Of a DNA stretch of 64,000 nucleotides, positions 7,707-16,237 are shown one piece after another; positions within the stretch are counted from its first letter, which is position 1, and each line of letters opens with the position of its first letter. Source of the DNA: Paeniglutamicibacter kerguelensis (GTDB lineage: Bacteria; Actinomycetota; Actinomycetes; Actinomycetales; Micrococcaceae); contig NZ_JAGIOF010000001.1 in NCBI RefSeq assembly GCF_017876535.1, positions 2,790,001 to 2,854,000 on the forward strand. The letters run 5' to 3'. A program made the translations under genes and the position numbers. The notes below the pieces were generated by a model. The model made no database searches. It was not told where the DNA came from and saw only the letters and a list, made by a program, of their open reading frames with translations.

Positions 7707-8468
7707 ATGTCGACACCTGAGAACGAACCGGAGAACCCGCAGACCCCGCCGGCCAATCCCACGCCACCACAGTACGGGCAGGTCGCTCCGCAGGGCCAGA
7801 ACCCTCCCGTGCCTCCTCCATACGGCCAGGCTCCCCAGCCTGGTGCCCCGCAGCAGAATCCGTACGGGCAGAACCCCAATCCATATGGGCAAAATCCCTA
7901 CGGCCAGAACCCCAACCCCTACGGCCAGCCGCCCCAGGCGCCGACCCCGTATGGGCAGCAGCCTTATGGCACAGGGTTCCCTGTACCGCCGCAGGGCAAT
8001 TTCCCGGCGCCTCAAATGCCTACCGAACGCCCCAAGGAACTCGACATCGCGTTCTGGGTCATCATTGCAGCCGGCGTCCTGTCGGTGCTCGGCGCAGTCA
8101 TCGGCTTCGACGCGAACCTGATCCGTCAGCAGCTTGCCACGGTGCCGGAGCTTGACCAGCAATTGCAGGCCACCGGCATGTCGATCGATGCATTCCTCAG
8201 CTTCTTGCACACCATGATCATTGTCTTCTCCGTTATTTCGCTGGCGATCTACGTCTTGCTCGCGTTCATGATCCGCAAGGGAAGCAACGTTGCCCGCATT
8301 TTCGCAACGGTTTTCGCTGCCCTTTCCGTCTTTGGACTGCTCGGCGGAACGCTCCTGTCCATCCTGTCCATCCTTGCAGGCGTCGTCGGCGTGGTCTTCG
8401 CCTGGCTACGTCCCGCCAGCGCCTACATCGCCGCCCGACGCGCGGCCCGCGCAGCAGGCTACCGCTAA
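7707..8468 (+). CDS. Pro/Gly/Gln-rich membrane protein
   Basis: A 253-residue protein. Residues 1-110 are low complexity, built from P-Y-G-Q-N-P repeats and P-P runs. The rest has three hydrophobic segments (near 115-135, 172-193 and 203-232) and ends in a basic tail (A-A-R-R-A-A-R). Such proline-rich N-terminal tails before a few helices are common in actinobacterial envelope proteins of unknown role. The ATG has a good Shine-Dalgarno (GAAGGAG, seven-base spacing). A candidate -10 TATTGT lies near 7662. No enzymatic motif is seen. Confidence 0.8.
   Translation: MSTPENEPENPQTPPANPTPPQYGQVAPQGQNPPVPPPYGQAPQPGAPQQNPYGQNPNPYGQNPYGQNPNPYGQPPQAPTPYGQQPYGTGFPVPPQGNFPAPQMPTERPKELDIAFWVIIAAGVLSVLGAVIGFDANLIRQQLATVPELDQQLQATGMSIDAFLSFLHTMIIVFSVISLAIYVLLAFMIRKGSNVARIFATVFAALSVFGLLGGTLLSILSILAGVVGVVFAWLRPASAYIAARRAARAAGYR
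7855..7970 (+). repeat. Tandem coding repeats for P-Y-G-Q-N
   Basis: Degenerate 12-21-base units encoding Pro-Tyr-Gly-Gln(-Asn-Pro) are repeated about seven times. They vary at third codon positions, so this is a protein-level repeat. Confidence 0.8.
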
Positions 8469-8483
8469 GAAGCATTCACGATC

Positions 8484-8525
8484 GAGGGTTCTTGAATGCG
8501 GGGAAACCCGCGTTCGGGAACCCTC
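8484..8525. terminator. Hairpin between the convergent membrane protein and rex genes
   Basis: An imperfect stem of about 19 bp with a GAAA loop (outer arms GAGGGTTC and GAACCCTC). There is no T-run on either side, so it is a plausible but not classical terminator. Confidence 0.55.
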
Positions 8526-8575
8526 AGTCGGTTAAGGGCCTGGCGTTTGTTCGCCGAGACTCCCAGCGCGAAGCC

Positions 8576-9286
8576 CTAGACGATGTTTTGGGCGTGGTAG
8601 GCCAGGATTTGTAGCTCGGTCGCCAGATCGACTTTCCGGAGGTTGACCCCATCCGGCACCTGCAGGACGACCGGTGCGAAACTCAGAATGCTGCGCACCC
8701 CGCATTCAACGACCTTGTCGCACAGGCCCTGCGCCGCTGCGCCGGGAACCGAAAGTACGGCAATGTTGGCGGCCGTGGCTTCGAGAACCGAAGCCAGGTC
8801 CTTGGTATCGGCAACAGTCAGCTCTCCGACCGTGGATCCGATGACATCCGGTGCCGCGTCCAAAAGCGCGACAATCTCAAATCCCCGGCTGCGGAAACCG
8901 CCGTATCCGGACAACGCACGCCCCAAGTTGCCGGCACCGATGATCGCCACACGCCATTGTTGGTTCAGGCCCATGGCCTTTGAAATGTGTTCGGCCAGCT
9001 CGGTGACGACGTAACCCACTCCCCTGGTCCCGTATGACCCCAACAGGGAAAGGTCCTTCCGCAGGATCGAGGGGTTGACACCCGACTCCGTGGCCAAGAG
9101 GCCGGACGAGGTTCTTGTCTGTCCCTGGGTTTGAAGCGTGTTCAGGGCCCGCAGGTATTGGGTAAGCCGTGCCAGGGTGGCCTCGGGAAGAATCCGCTCG
9201 AGGGAGCCAGTCGTGGGGTGTGCCGGCGGCTCTACTCCATCGTCTGCCGGGGGGTGTTGCGGGGTTGGCATCGTGCTCCGACTCAT
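8576..9286 (-). CDS. rex: Redox-sensing transcriptional repressor Rex
   Basis: A 236-residue Rex protein, which represses respiratory and fermentative genes until NADH binds. The first 28 residues are a low-complexity extension, followed by a winged helix (about 34-95, with S-G-V-N-P-S-I-L-R-K-D as recognition region) and a Rossmann fold with G-A-G-N-L-G (117-122). The C-terminal helix Y-H-A-Q-N-I-V is the domain-swap helix. The glutaredoxin gene lies 83 bases upstream on the same strand. No hemA/hemC follows, although rex often precedes heme genes in actinobacteria. I found no clear Rex operator in the window. Confidence 0.94.
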   Translation of the reverse strand: MSRSTMPTPQHPPADDGVEPPAHPTTGSLERILPEATLARLTQYLRALNTLQTQGQTRTSSGLLATESGVNPSILRKDLSLLGSYGTRGVGYVVTELAEHISKAMGLNQQWRVAIIGAGNLGRALSGYGGFRSRGFEIVALLDAAPDVIGSTVGELTVADTKDLASVLEATAANIAVLSVPGAAAQGLCDKVVECGVRSILSFAPVVLQVPDGVNLRKVDLATELQILAYHAQNIV

Positions 9287-9369
9287 TCCTTGGATCTTTT
9301 CATGACCCTACGATCTATTCCTTGGCGCAGGCAAGCGAGTTCCAGTGTTTGGAACGGCAGCGGCCCCAG

Positions 9370-9624
9370 TCAGTTGCAGAGCATCGATTCCAGGCGTTGC
9401 GGATCAATGACCCAGAAATCCCGCACCTTCCCGTCGATCAGGAGCACCGGCACTTCCTCGGAGTGCTTGGCCAAGAGATCTGCATGCTCGTCAATGTCAA
9501 CGCTCTGCCACTCATATCCCATCCGGGTTGTGACCTCGTCGAGCGTTTCCATGGCCGCATGGCACAGATGGCACCCGGAACGGACTAACAACGTGATCTC
9601 GTGGGGTGTCTTCGCAGTGCTCAT
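9370..9624 (-). CDS. Glutaredoxin family protein
   Basis: An 84-residue thioredoxin-fold protein of the short glutaredoxin-like (DUF836) type. The redox motif is C-H-L-C (Cys18, Cys21) after L-L-V-R-S-G, and the conserved E-V-P-V-L-L cis-proline segment follows near residue 58. The start is ATG at 9624; in-frame codons further upstream would run into the divergent HAD gene. It lies upstream of rex, a pairing usual in this lineage. The partner protein is unknown. Confidence 0.88.
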   Translation of the reverse strand: MSTAKTPHEITLLVRSGCHLCHAAMETLDEVTTRMGYEWQSVDIDEHADLLAKHSEEVPVLLIDGKVRDFWVIDPQRLESMLCN

Positions 9625-9668
9625 GAATCTAACGCTACAGCTCCGCGACAAAATGCGTGCAATAGACT

Positions 9669-10490
9669 GTGGGGATGCCCGCCACACAAACTCATGTCCT
9701 GCCCAATGACGAGGAAACGGAGAAGATGCGCCCGACGGCTGCCTTCTTCGATGTGGACAACACCATGATGCGCGGCGCATCGCTTTTTCCGCTGGCCCGC
9801 AAGATGTACAGGCACAAGGCTTTTTCGCTCCGCCAAATCCTGTGGTTCCTTCTGCACCAGTTGCGTTTCGCCGCCCGCGGCGAGCACCTCGGGGATATCA
9901 GGGCGATCAGGGATCGCGCACTCACTTTGGTGGAGGGTTTCCCCGTGGCCGAAATGCATTACCTTGCGGATGAAATTTACGACGAGTTCATCGAATCCAA
10001 GATTTGGCCGGGAACCCGTGCCATCGCCGAACAGCATTTGCACGCCGGGCGCAAGGTTTGGCTGGTGACGGCAACCCCGCTGGAAGTCGCCTCGGTCATG
10101 GCGCGCAGGCTGGGGCTCAGCGGAGCACTGGGAACGGCAGTGGAACACGTCCAGGGGGCATACACCGGCAGACTGGTCGGTGAGATCTTGCATGGGCCTG
10201 CGAAGGCCGAAGCGGTCCGGGAGCTGGCGGTGGCCGAGGGTCTGGATCTGGGCGATTGCTGGGGCTACAGCGACTCCCACAACGACATCCCGCTGTTGGA
10301 AGCCGTGGGACATCCGGTGGCGATCAACCCGGATGCCAAGTTGCGCCATCACGCCAAACGCCAGAATTGGCCGATCTATGACTTTCGCACGGGACGCAGG
10401 GCTGCAACCTTCGGGTTGAAAGCTGCGGGCGTCTCTGGAGCGATATGGGGCCTGTGGCGCAGCCTTGGAATGGTGCGCCGCCGCCCATGA
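9669..10490 (+). CDS. HAD-IB family phosphatase (SerB-like)
   Basis: A HAD-superfamily subfamily IB hydrolase. The nucleophile motif is F-F-D-V-D-N-T near residue 26 of the longest reading, motif II is V-T-A-T near residue 134, and motif III/IV is the Lys followed by G-Y-S-D-S-H-N-D near residue 199. The fold is that of phosphoserine phosphatase and related lipid-phosphate or sugar-phosphate phosphatases; substrate unknown. The start is uncertain: GTG 9669, ATG 9675, or ATG 9726, the last directly before the conserved domain and preceded by GGAG. It is divergent from the glutaredoxin gene with only about 45 bases between. A bidirectional terminator follows. Confidence 0.88.
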   Translation: MGMPATQTHVLPNDEETEKMRPTAAFFDVDNTMMRGASLFPLARKMYRHKAFSLRQILWFLLHQLRFAARGEHLGDIRAIRDRALTLVEGFPVAEMHYLADEIYDEFIESKIWPGTRAIAEQHLHAGRKVWLVTATPLEVASVMARRLGLSGALGTAVEHVQGAYTGRLVGEILHGPAKAEAVRELAVAEGLDLGDCWGYSDSHNDIPLLEAVGHPVAINPDAKLRHHAKRQNWPIYDFRTGRRAATFGLKAAGVSGAIWGLWRSLGMVRRRP

Positions 10491-10542
10491 TGCCAGGGCA
10501 CTGCTCGCGGCACCAGAATTGACTCGGCCTGCCGCCACATGC

Positions 10543-10580
10543 AAAAAGGTGCGTTCCCCCGAAGGGGAGCGCACCTTTTT
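10543..10580. terminator. Bidirectional terminator
   Basis: Stem AAAAAGGTGCG...CGCACCTTTTT with an inner CCCC/GGGG pairing and a small GAA-type loop. Five A on one side and five T on the other serve both the rightward HAD gene and the leftward bS22 gene. The hexamer ACATGC flanks both ends of the structure. Confidence 0.88.
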
Positions 10581-10615
10581 ACATGCAAAGTATCCGGATG
10601 AACCGGAACCGGCAT

Positions 10616-10714
10616 TTACTTCTTATTACGACGCTGGTGGCGGGTCTTACGAAGCAATTTACGGTGCTTCTTCTTGGCCATACGCTTGCGGCGCTTCTTA
10701 ATAACTGAGCCCAT
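10616..10714 (-). CDS. Ribosomal protein bS22 (AURKAIP1/COX24 domain)
   Basis: A 32-residue, extremely basic protein that starts M-G-S-V-I-K-K-R-R-K and ends R-R-N-K-K, with only a handful of non-basic residues. It matches the actinobacterial bS22 family, first seen in mycobacterial ribosome structures in the small subunit at the subunit interface and annotated as an AURKAIP1/COX24 domain protein. The ATG at 10714 has GAGGAA six bases upstream. The gene lies next to a small HTH gene, as Rv0500B and Rv0500A do in M. tuberculosis (from memory). Confidence 0.92.
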   Translation of the reverse strand: MGSVIKKRRKRMAKKKHRKLLRKTRHQRRNKK

Positions 10715-10858
10715 AGTGGTTCCTCACAAACTGATTCGATTGCCGACTACAACTTCTTCGGCATCAAAGCACCAGAATGCAGTCAACTGGACGTTAAACG
10801 TTCCTTAACAGATTACCTGCTTCTCGGGCAGGTTCTGACCACCTTGCAAGGCGGGGTC

Positions 10859-11071
10859 CTATCCTGCGCCGGAAATGTTTCCAAGACCGGCGGCACGCAG
10901 GTAATCTTCCACCGCATTTTCGGGCACCCGGTAGGATCGACCGAAACGCACGGCAGGCAATTCACCCGAATGCACCAAGCGGTAAACCGTCATCTTTGAA
11001 ACCCGCATCACCTCGGCGACTTCGGCCACCGTCATGAATTTCGCATTGGCAAAGTGTTTCGCTTCAACCAT
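10859..11071 (-). CDS. Excisionase/BldC-type helix-turn-helix protein
   Basis: A 70-residue single-domain MerR-like/excisionase-family DNA-binding protein. The HTH is M-T-V-A-E-V-A-E-V-M-R-V-S-K-M-T-V-Y-R (about 13-31), followed by the wing G-E-L-P-A-V-R-F-G-R-S-Y-R-V. It closely resembles the actinobacterial Rv0500A type. AGGAG lies nine bases before the ATG. The gene is 144 bases upstream of bS22 on the same strand. Its targets are unknown. No mobile element surrounds it, so a role as a phage excisionase is unlikely. Confidence 0.88.
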   Translation of the reverse strand: MVEAKHFANAKFMTVAEVAEVMRVSKMTVYRLVHSGELPAVRFGRSYRVPENAVEDYLRAAGLGNISGAG

Positions 11072-11266
11072 GACCCGATGCTCCTGACTTTCCCAACGAA
11101 GGAGTCGTGACGGCTAGAATCACCGTCGTCGTTCCTTGTTACAGCAACGCTCCAAAGTACTTTTCGTTCCCCCTCCACCCACATTAGTGGCTGATGTGAC
11201 CAAAGTGAACGGTAGGTATCCGTGTATTGAAGTGGAGCCGTGTGAGGCGGTTTCAGGCGTCAGCAT

Positions 11267-12379
11267 TTAGCCCCACGAGGCGCGCACCGCGTCGGCCAAC
11301 TCCTCGAGTGCGTCGGCGCTTGCTTCCCAGCCCATGCAGGCATCTGTGACCGACTGGCCGTAGGTCAGCTGCTCCAGCACGTCCGTACCCACCTCCACAG
11401 AATCCGGGTCGTGCTTCTGGGCGCCGGGCACCAGGAAGCTTTCGGCCATGATGCCGGCGATGGTCGTGTCCCCGGCAGCAATGCGTGCCGCAAGTTCAGT
11501 GATCACCTCAGCCTGGCGGACATGGGATTTGCCCGAGTTTGCATGGCTTGCATCGATGATCACCCGTGGGTTCATGCCGGCCTTGGCCATGGCCTCCGAG
11601 GCGGCGGCGACATCGCCTTCCCGGTAGTTTGGTCCGGCTGCCCCGCCGCGCAGGATGAGGTGGGCGTCTTGGTTGCCGGCCGTGTGCACAACGGCAGTGC
11701 GTCCCGACTCATCGATTCCCATGAACGATTGGGCTGCCGACGACGCCTGGCACGCGTCGATTGCCACCTGCACAGATCCATCCGTGCCGTTCTTGAACCC
11801 AACAGGCATCGAAAGCCCGGAGACCAGCTGGCGGTGGGTTTGGCTTTCGGTGGTCCGCGCGCCAATTGCGCCCCAGCTGATCACGTCGGCGAGGTACTGG
11901 GCGCTGAGCGGCTCCAGGAATTCGGTCGCCAGGGGCAGGCCCAGTGCACTGGCGGAAAGCATGAATTCACGTGCCGCGCGGAGTCCCGCACCCATGTCGT
12001 GGCTTCCGTCGAGGTGGGGGTCGTTGACCAGGCCCTTCCACCCCACCGTGGTGCGTGGCTTCTCGAAGTAGCTGCGCATGACGATCAGCAGTTCGCTCTC
12101 GTGCTTTTTTGCGGCTGCGGCAAGGCGTGCTGCGTATTCGAGTCCGGCGGCCGGGTCATGGATCGAGCACGGACCCACGATGACCAGCAGTCGCTGGTCC
12201 AATCCCGAAAGCACCGCGCGCACCTCTTGGCGGGCCCGGGTGATCCTGTATGCCTGGGCGTCGGTGGTTGGGAGTTCGCTCAGCAGTTCGGCCGGGCTCG
12301 GCAACTCGGTGAAGGAAACCACTCGCTCATTGGTGTTGGCGCGGGCCGGTGCATCTGCGTTCAGGATATTCGGGTTCAT
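11267..12379 (-). CDS. aroF: 3-deoxy-7-phosphoheptulonate synthase (DAHP synthase, class I)
   Basis: A 370-residue class I alpha DAHP synthase, the first step of the shikimate pathway (phosphoenolpyruvate plus erythrose 4-phosphate). Signature segments are I-V-G-P-C-S-I-H-D (about 67-75), K-P-R-T-T-V-G-W-K-G (about 106-115), G-A-R-T-T-E-S-Q (about 171-178), F-K-N-G-T-D-G (about 193-199) and I-D-A-S-H-A-N (about 271-277). An N-terminal extension of the feedback-regulated E. coli AroF/G/H kind is present, but which amino acid inhibits it cannot be read from sequence. Regulation is suggested by the leader peptide and attenuator located 160 bases upstream. AroQ, two steps later in the pathway, is encoded at 52 kb. 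Confidence 0.95.
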   Translation of the reverse strand: MNPNILNADAPARANTNERVVSFTELPSPAELLSELPTTDAQAYRITRARQEVRAVLSGLDQRLLVIVGPCSIHDPAAGLEYAARLAAAAKKHESELLIVMRSYFEKPRTTVGWKGLVNDPHLDGSHDMGAGLRAAREFMLSASALGLPLATEFLEPLSAQYLADVISWGAIGARTTESQTHRQLVSGLSMPVGFKNGTDGSVQVAIDACQASSAAQSFMGIDESGRTAVVHTAGNQDAHLILRGGAAGPNYREGDVAAASEAMAKAGMNPRVIIDASHANSGKSHVRQAEVITELAARIAAGDTTIAGIMAESFLVPGAQKHDPDSVEVGTDVLEQLTYGQSVTDACMGWEASADALEELADAVRASWG

Positions 12380-12481
12380 GGCGGGCCTTTCGATTCCGGC
12401 CCTGCATCTGAGGGCCTAGCGTTCGATGCGGCCCCGACAATCGCTGCGTATTTCTTCAGGGCCGCTATGGTGAAAATAGCG

Positions 12482-12512
12482 AAGGGCCCACAAGCAATAG
12501 CTTGCGGCCCTT
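12482..12512 (-). terminator. Attenuator hairpin upstream of aroF
   Basis: On the minus strand, stem AAGGGCCGCAAGC with loop TATT and return arm GCTTGTGGGCCCTT (one extra G), followed by CGCTATTTT. The stem is strong, though the T-run is short. It lies about 28 bases past the leader-peptide stop and 100 bases before aroF, the position expected of an attenuator. A second hairpin, CGCTAT...ATAGCG, follows at 12461-12480 or so. Confidence 0.65.
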
Positions 12513-12570
12513 GTCGGCTCTGAAGGTGGGTATGCGAAATTATCGCGTCTTAGGCCCCTCCAGAGCCGAC
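12513..12570 (-). promoter_or_regulatory. Alternative pairing arms of the aroF attenuator
   Basis: CAGAGCCGAC (12561-12570) and its exact complement GTCGGCTCTG (12513-12522) form a 10-bp pair with further partial pairing. The upstream arm is inside the leader-peptide codons right after Trp-Tyr-Ala-Tyr-Phe; the downstream arm ends next to the terminator stem. A ribosome stalled on the aromatic codons would cover the upstream arm and change which structure forms. Confidence 0.55.
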
Positions 12571-12599
12571 ACAAAATACGCATACCAACGATTAGTCAT
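12540..12599 (-). CDS. Aromatic-rich leader peptide of aroF
   Basis: ATG at 12599 to TAA at 12540 encodes MTNRWYAYFVSALEGPKTR. Codons 5-9 are Trp-Tyr-Ala-Tyr-Phe: four aromatic residues in five, including one each of Trp and Phe, the three end products of the pathway. It ends 160 bases before DAHP synthase and is followed by mutually exclusive-looking hairpins. The -10 box TACATT lies seven bases before the ATG, so the transcript is probably leaderless. This is the layout of ribosome-mediated attenuation. A comparable small leader gene (aroR) has been described before aroF in Corynebacterium glutamicum, from memory. Confidence 0.8.
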   Translation of the reverse strand: MTNRWYAYFVSALEGPKTR

Positions 12600-12606
12600 G
12601 ATGATC

Positions 12607-12636
12607 AATGTACAGACAATCCACCGTGATGCCCAA
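12607..12636 (-). promoter_or_regulatory. Promoter of the aroF leader transcript
   Basis: -35 TTGGGC (12636-12631), 18-base spacer, -10 TACATT (12612-12607), then seven bases to the leader ATG. No ribosome-binding site lies between, which is consistent with a leaderless start at the ATG. Confidence 0.6.
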
Positions 12637-12685
12637 TTTCATGACGAACATGACATGTTGAAGCACTCCGGCCCGCCGGATACGG

Positions 12686-12740
12686 CACGGGGCGCCGTCG
12701 CGAAAGGGAAGCGGATTCCCTTTCGCGACGGCGCCCCGTG
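12686..12740 (-). terminator. Hairpin after gdhA
   Basis: A perfect 25-bp inverted repeat (12686-12710 and 12716-12740) with a five-base loop starts 20 bases past the gdhA stop. No T-run follows, but this is one of the most stable hairpins in the window. It separates gdhA from the aroF leader promoter. Confidence 0.75.
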
Positions 12741-12759
12741 GGCGATGCAATGTGGCCGG

Positions 12760-14106
<1,347 letters not shown>

Positions 14107-14257
14107 TTATCTCCTTCATCACTTGGGGCAGGCACGGGGGCAAGCTACCGCCATGTCCGGCGACGCTGCCCCACAACCTGAGAATGACATGCACCACACC
14201 CGGCAACCCAACCGGACGTAATCAAAGAACCAGCCGCGCGTAACGTTTCAACCCCGT

Positions 14258-14279
14258 CCGGCGGGCTTTTGCCCGCCGG
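14258..14279 (-). terminator. Terminator of the ArsR regulator gene
   Basis: A nine-base perfect stem, CCGGCGGGC with its complement, around a four-base loop, seven bases past the stop. The T-run is weak (GGGGTT). Confidence 0.6.
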
Positions 14280-14285
14280 GTGACA

Positions 14286-14738
14286 CTAGCGCTTGCGGCC
14301 GAATTTGGGCTTGGGTAGGCGTTCCAGGAAGTCCTGCGCACGTCCGGTGACCTGTTCCAGGCCCCTGCCGACGGAGCGGCCCAATTGTTGCGCGGCGGCG
14401 GTCGCCTGGTGCGAGACCTCGTGGTGGGCTGCGTCCAGCTCCGCACCCGCGGCGGGGACCAGAGCCAGGGCCGGAGCCGGCGGCAGGAAGGCCTCAAGCC
14501 ATTCCTGCAACGAGGTGAAGGTGGGAAGTTCAAGTGCGTAGTACCTGCGCTGGCCGTCGGCGCGCATGGACACCAGGCCCGCCTCGCGCAGCACCTTCAG
14601 GTGCTTGGAAACCGTCGGCTGGGAAACGCCCAGGGATTCGACCAGGGAACCAACAGAGCGCGACTCCGCGCGCAGGGATTGTAGGAGTTGGCGCCGGGTG
14701 GGGTCTGCCAATGCGGAGAAAATATCGTCGTGAGCCAC
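14286..14738 (-). CDS. ArsR family winged-helix regulator
   Basis: A 150-residue protein with an ArsR-type winged helix in residues 1-80: A-L-A-D-P-T-R-R-Q-L-L, L-G-V-S-Q-P-T-V-S-K-H-L-K-V-L as recognition helix, then the wing R-A-D-G-Q-R-R-Y-Y. No metal-binding Cys pair is present, so it is not a classical metal sensor. The C-terminal half is Ala-rich with coiled helical character, and ends K-F-G-R-K-R. The GTG start at 14738 lies six bases after TAGGGT, suggesting a leaderless mRNA. Targets are unknown. Confidence 0.88.
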   Translation of the reverse strand: MAHDDIFSALADPTRRQLLQSLRAESRSVGSLVESLGVSQPTVSKHLKVLREAGLVSMRADGQRRYYALELPTFTSLQEWLEAFLPPAPALALVPAAGAELDAAHHEVSHQATAAAQQLGRSVGRGLEQVTGRAQDFLERLPKPKFGRKR

Positions 14739-14808
14739 CGGATAACCCTAACCGTATATACGCGCAATGGCATCTTTGCCCATTCCGCTCCAGGTCGCTC
14801 GAACCAGA

Positions 14809-16011
14809 TCAGTCGAACCAGGGATCCAGGCCGAAGAGCGGGAACACTTCCTTGCGGGTGGCCATGATGCTGCGGTCGACCGGGTCCGCGGGATCGTAGC
14901 CGACCTCCCAGGAACGCCACCACAGTTCCGCGTCGTCGCCCATGGTCTCGGGGGTCCAGATTCCGTACCGTTCATGCACGTATTCGCGCCACGGGCGTGG
15001 CACGGGGGTGCGCAGCGGGACGGGTTTGCCGGAGGCGATGGCCACCAGGTGGCTCCAGGCCCGGGGCACCACCGAGGTGGTGTTGTAGCCGCCTCCGCCG
15101 GTGGCGATCCAGCGCCCGCCGCAGAGGCGTTGGGCAAGTTCGGCGATGTCCAGCGCGTTCTGGCGCTGCCCGTCGACGCTCAACCGCAGGTTGGACAGGT
15201 CGTCGTCCTTGTGGCCGTCGCAACCGTGCTGGGAGACGATGACTTCCGGGCCGAACACGGCGGCGAGCTGCGGAACCACCGCGTGGAAGGCACGTAGCCA
15301 GGCAGCGTCCCCGGTGAGCCCGGGCACTGCCAGGTTCACGGCGGTGCCCGCTGCATTGGGCCCTCCGATCTCGTTGGCGAACCCGGTGCCGGGGAACAGC
15401 GACATGCCGGATTCATGGATGGAGATCGTCATGACCCGGGGGTCGTCCCAGAAGATGGACTGGGTGCCGTCGCCGTGGTGGGCGTCGACGTCGACGTAGA
15501 GGACCTTTTGCACGCCCCCTGCCAGCAGCCGTTCGATGGCCAGCGCCGCGTCGTTGTAGATGCAGAACCCGCTGGCCTTGCCAGCCGACGCGTGGTGCAT
15601 GCCGCCGCCGAAGTTCACGACGTGCAGCGCGCTTTCGCCAAGGACGGCTTCCGCCGCGTCGATGGAACCGCCGGCCAGACGTGCGCTGGCCTCATGGATG
15701 CCCGCATAGGCGGGGTTGTCCTCGGTGCCCAGGCCGCGGGCCTCGTTGGGGACCTCCGGGTTGGCGCTGACCTCATGCACCGCGGCGATGTAGCCGCGCT
15801 CGTGCACCGCCGCCAATTCGTCGTCGGAGGCGACGTGCGGCTCGACGACTGTGACGTTTTCCCTGTCGAACAGCTCGAGTTCCCGACACAGCCGTGCGGT
15901 CAAATCCAGGCGAAGCGGATGCATGGGGTGGGTTTCGCTGAAGCGATAGGCCATCATCTGCTCGCTCCAGATCACCTGGGTCGGCGGCACGGGTCCTGTT
16001 ACGTCTAGCAC
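14809..16011 (-). CDS. acuC: AcuC-like protein deacetylase (histone deacetylase family)
   Basis: A 400-residue arginase/deacetylase-fold protein of the class I HDAC-like AcuC type. Key residues are in F-G-G-G-M-H-H-A (tandem His, about 133-140), F-C-I-Y-N-D-A (about 147-153), the zinc ligands in Y-V-D-V-D-A-H-H-G-D-G-T (about 171-182) and the later V-S-Q-H-G-C-D with G-G-G-G-Y near the C-terminal third. In Bacillus AcuC removes acetyl groups from acetyl-CoA synthetase to reactivate it. An Acs with the matching acetylation site is encoded at 49960 in this window, so that substrate is a fair inference. The start is GTG at 16011, with TAGCCT eight bases upstream. Confidence 0.9.
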   Translation of the reverse strand: MLDVTGPVPPTQVIWSEQMMAYRFSETHPMHPLRLDLTARLCRELELFDRENVTVVEPHVASDDELAAVHERGYIAAVHEVSANPEVPNEARGLGTEDNPAYAGIHEASARLAGGSIDAAEAVLGESALHVVNFGGGMHHASAGKASGFCIYNDAALAIERLLAGGVQKVLYVDVDAHHGDGTQSIFWDDPRVMTISIHESGMSLFPGTGFANEIGGPNAAGTAVNLAVPGLTGDAAWLRAFHAVVPQLAAVFGPEVIVSQHGCDGHKDDDLSNLRLSVDGQRQNALDIAELAQRLCGGRWIATGGGGYNTTSVVPRAWSHLVAIASGKPVPLRTPVPRPWREYVHERYGIWTPETMGDDAELWWRSWEVGYDPADPVDRSIMATRKEVFPLFGLDPWFD

Positions 16012-16237
16012 CCACTTAGGCTACGCGATCGGCAACCCGGCTGTGTCTCGGGACACTTCATGTTTGCGTCGCATTCCCCCAAGACACCCACCTTTCGGGG
16101 GCAGGCGGGACCCGCGGCGGGGCGAGGGCAACGGCGGGGCAAGGGGCGCGGATGCGACGTCATGGTTTATTGTGGGGTGTTGCGGGAAAGATCGCCCGCA
16201 CCTCGTTTTTTCCGAAGACCGGGAGCCGCGCCACACC

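Noticed and set aside
7855..7970. Possible CRISPR-like or intergenic repeat
   Set aside because: The repeats are in frame within a membrane protein gene, vary at third positions and have no unique spacers.
8484..8525. Small RNA candidate
   Set aside because: The hairpin lies between convergent genes and is more simply a terminator; no promoter was seen.
10859..11071. Phage excisionase and possible integrated element
   Set aside because: The small HTH protein has no integrase, att-like repeat or phage gene nearby and fits the conserved chromosomal Rv0500A type.
16012..16237. c-di-AMP (ydaO-type) riboswitch before the potassium transporter
   Set aside because: Expected because such switches control Ktr genes, but I could not find its conserved core in this G-rich leader.
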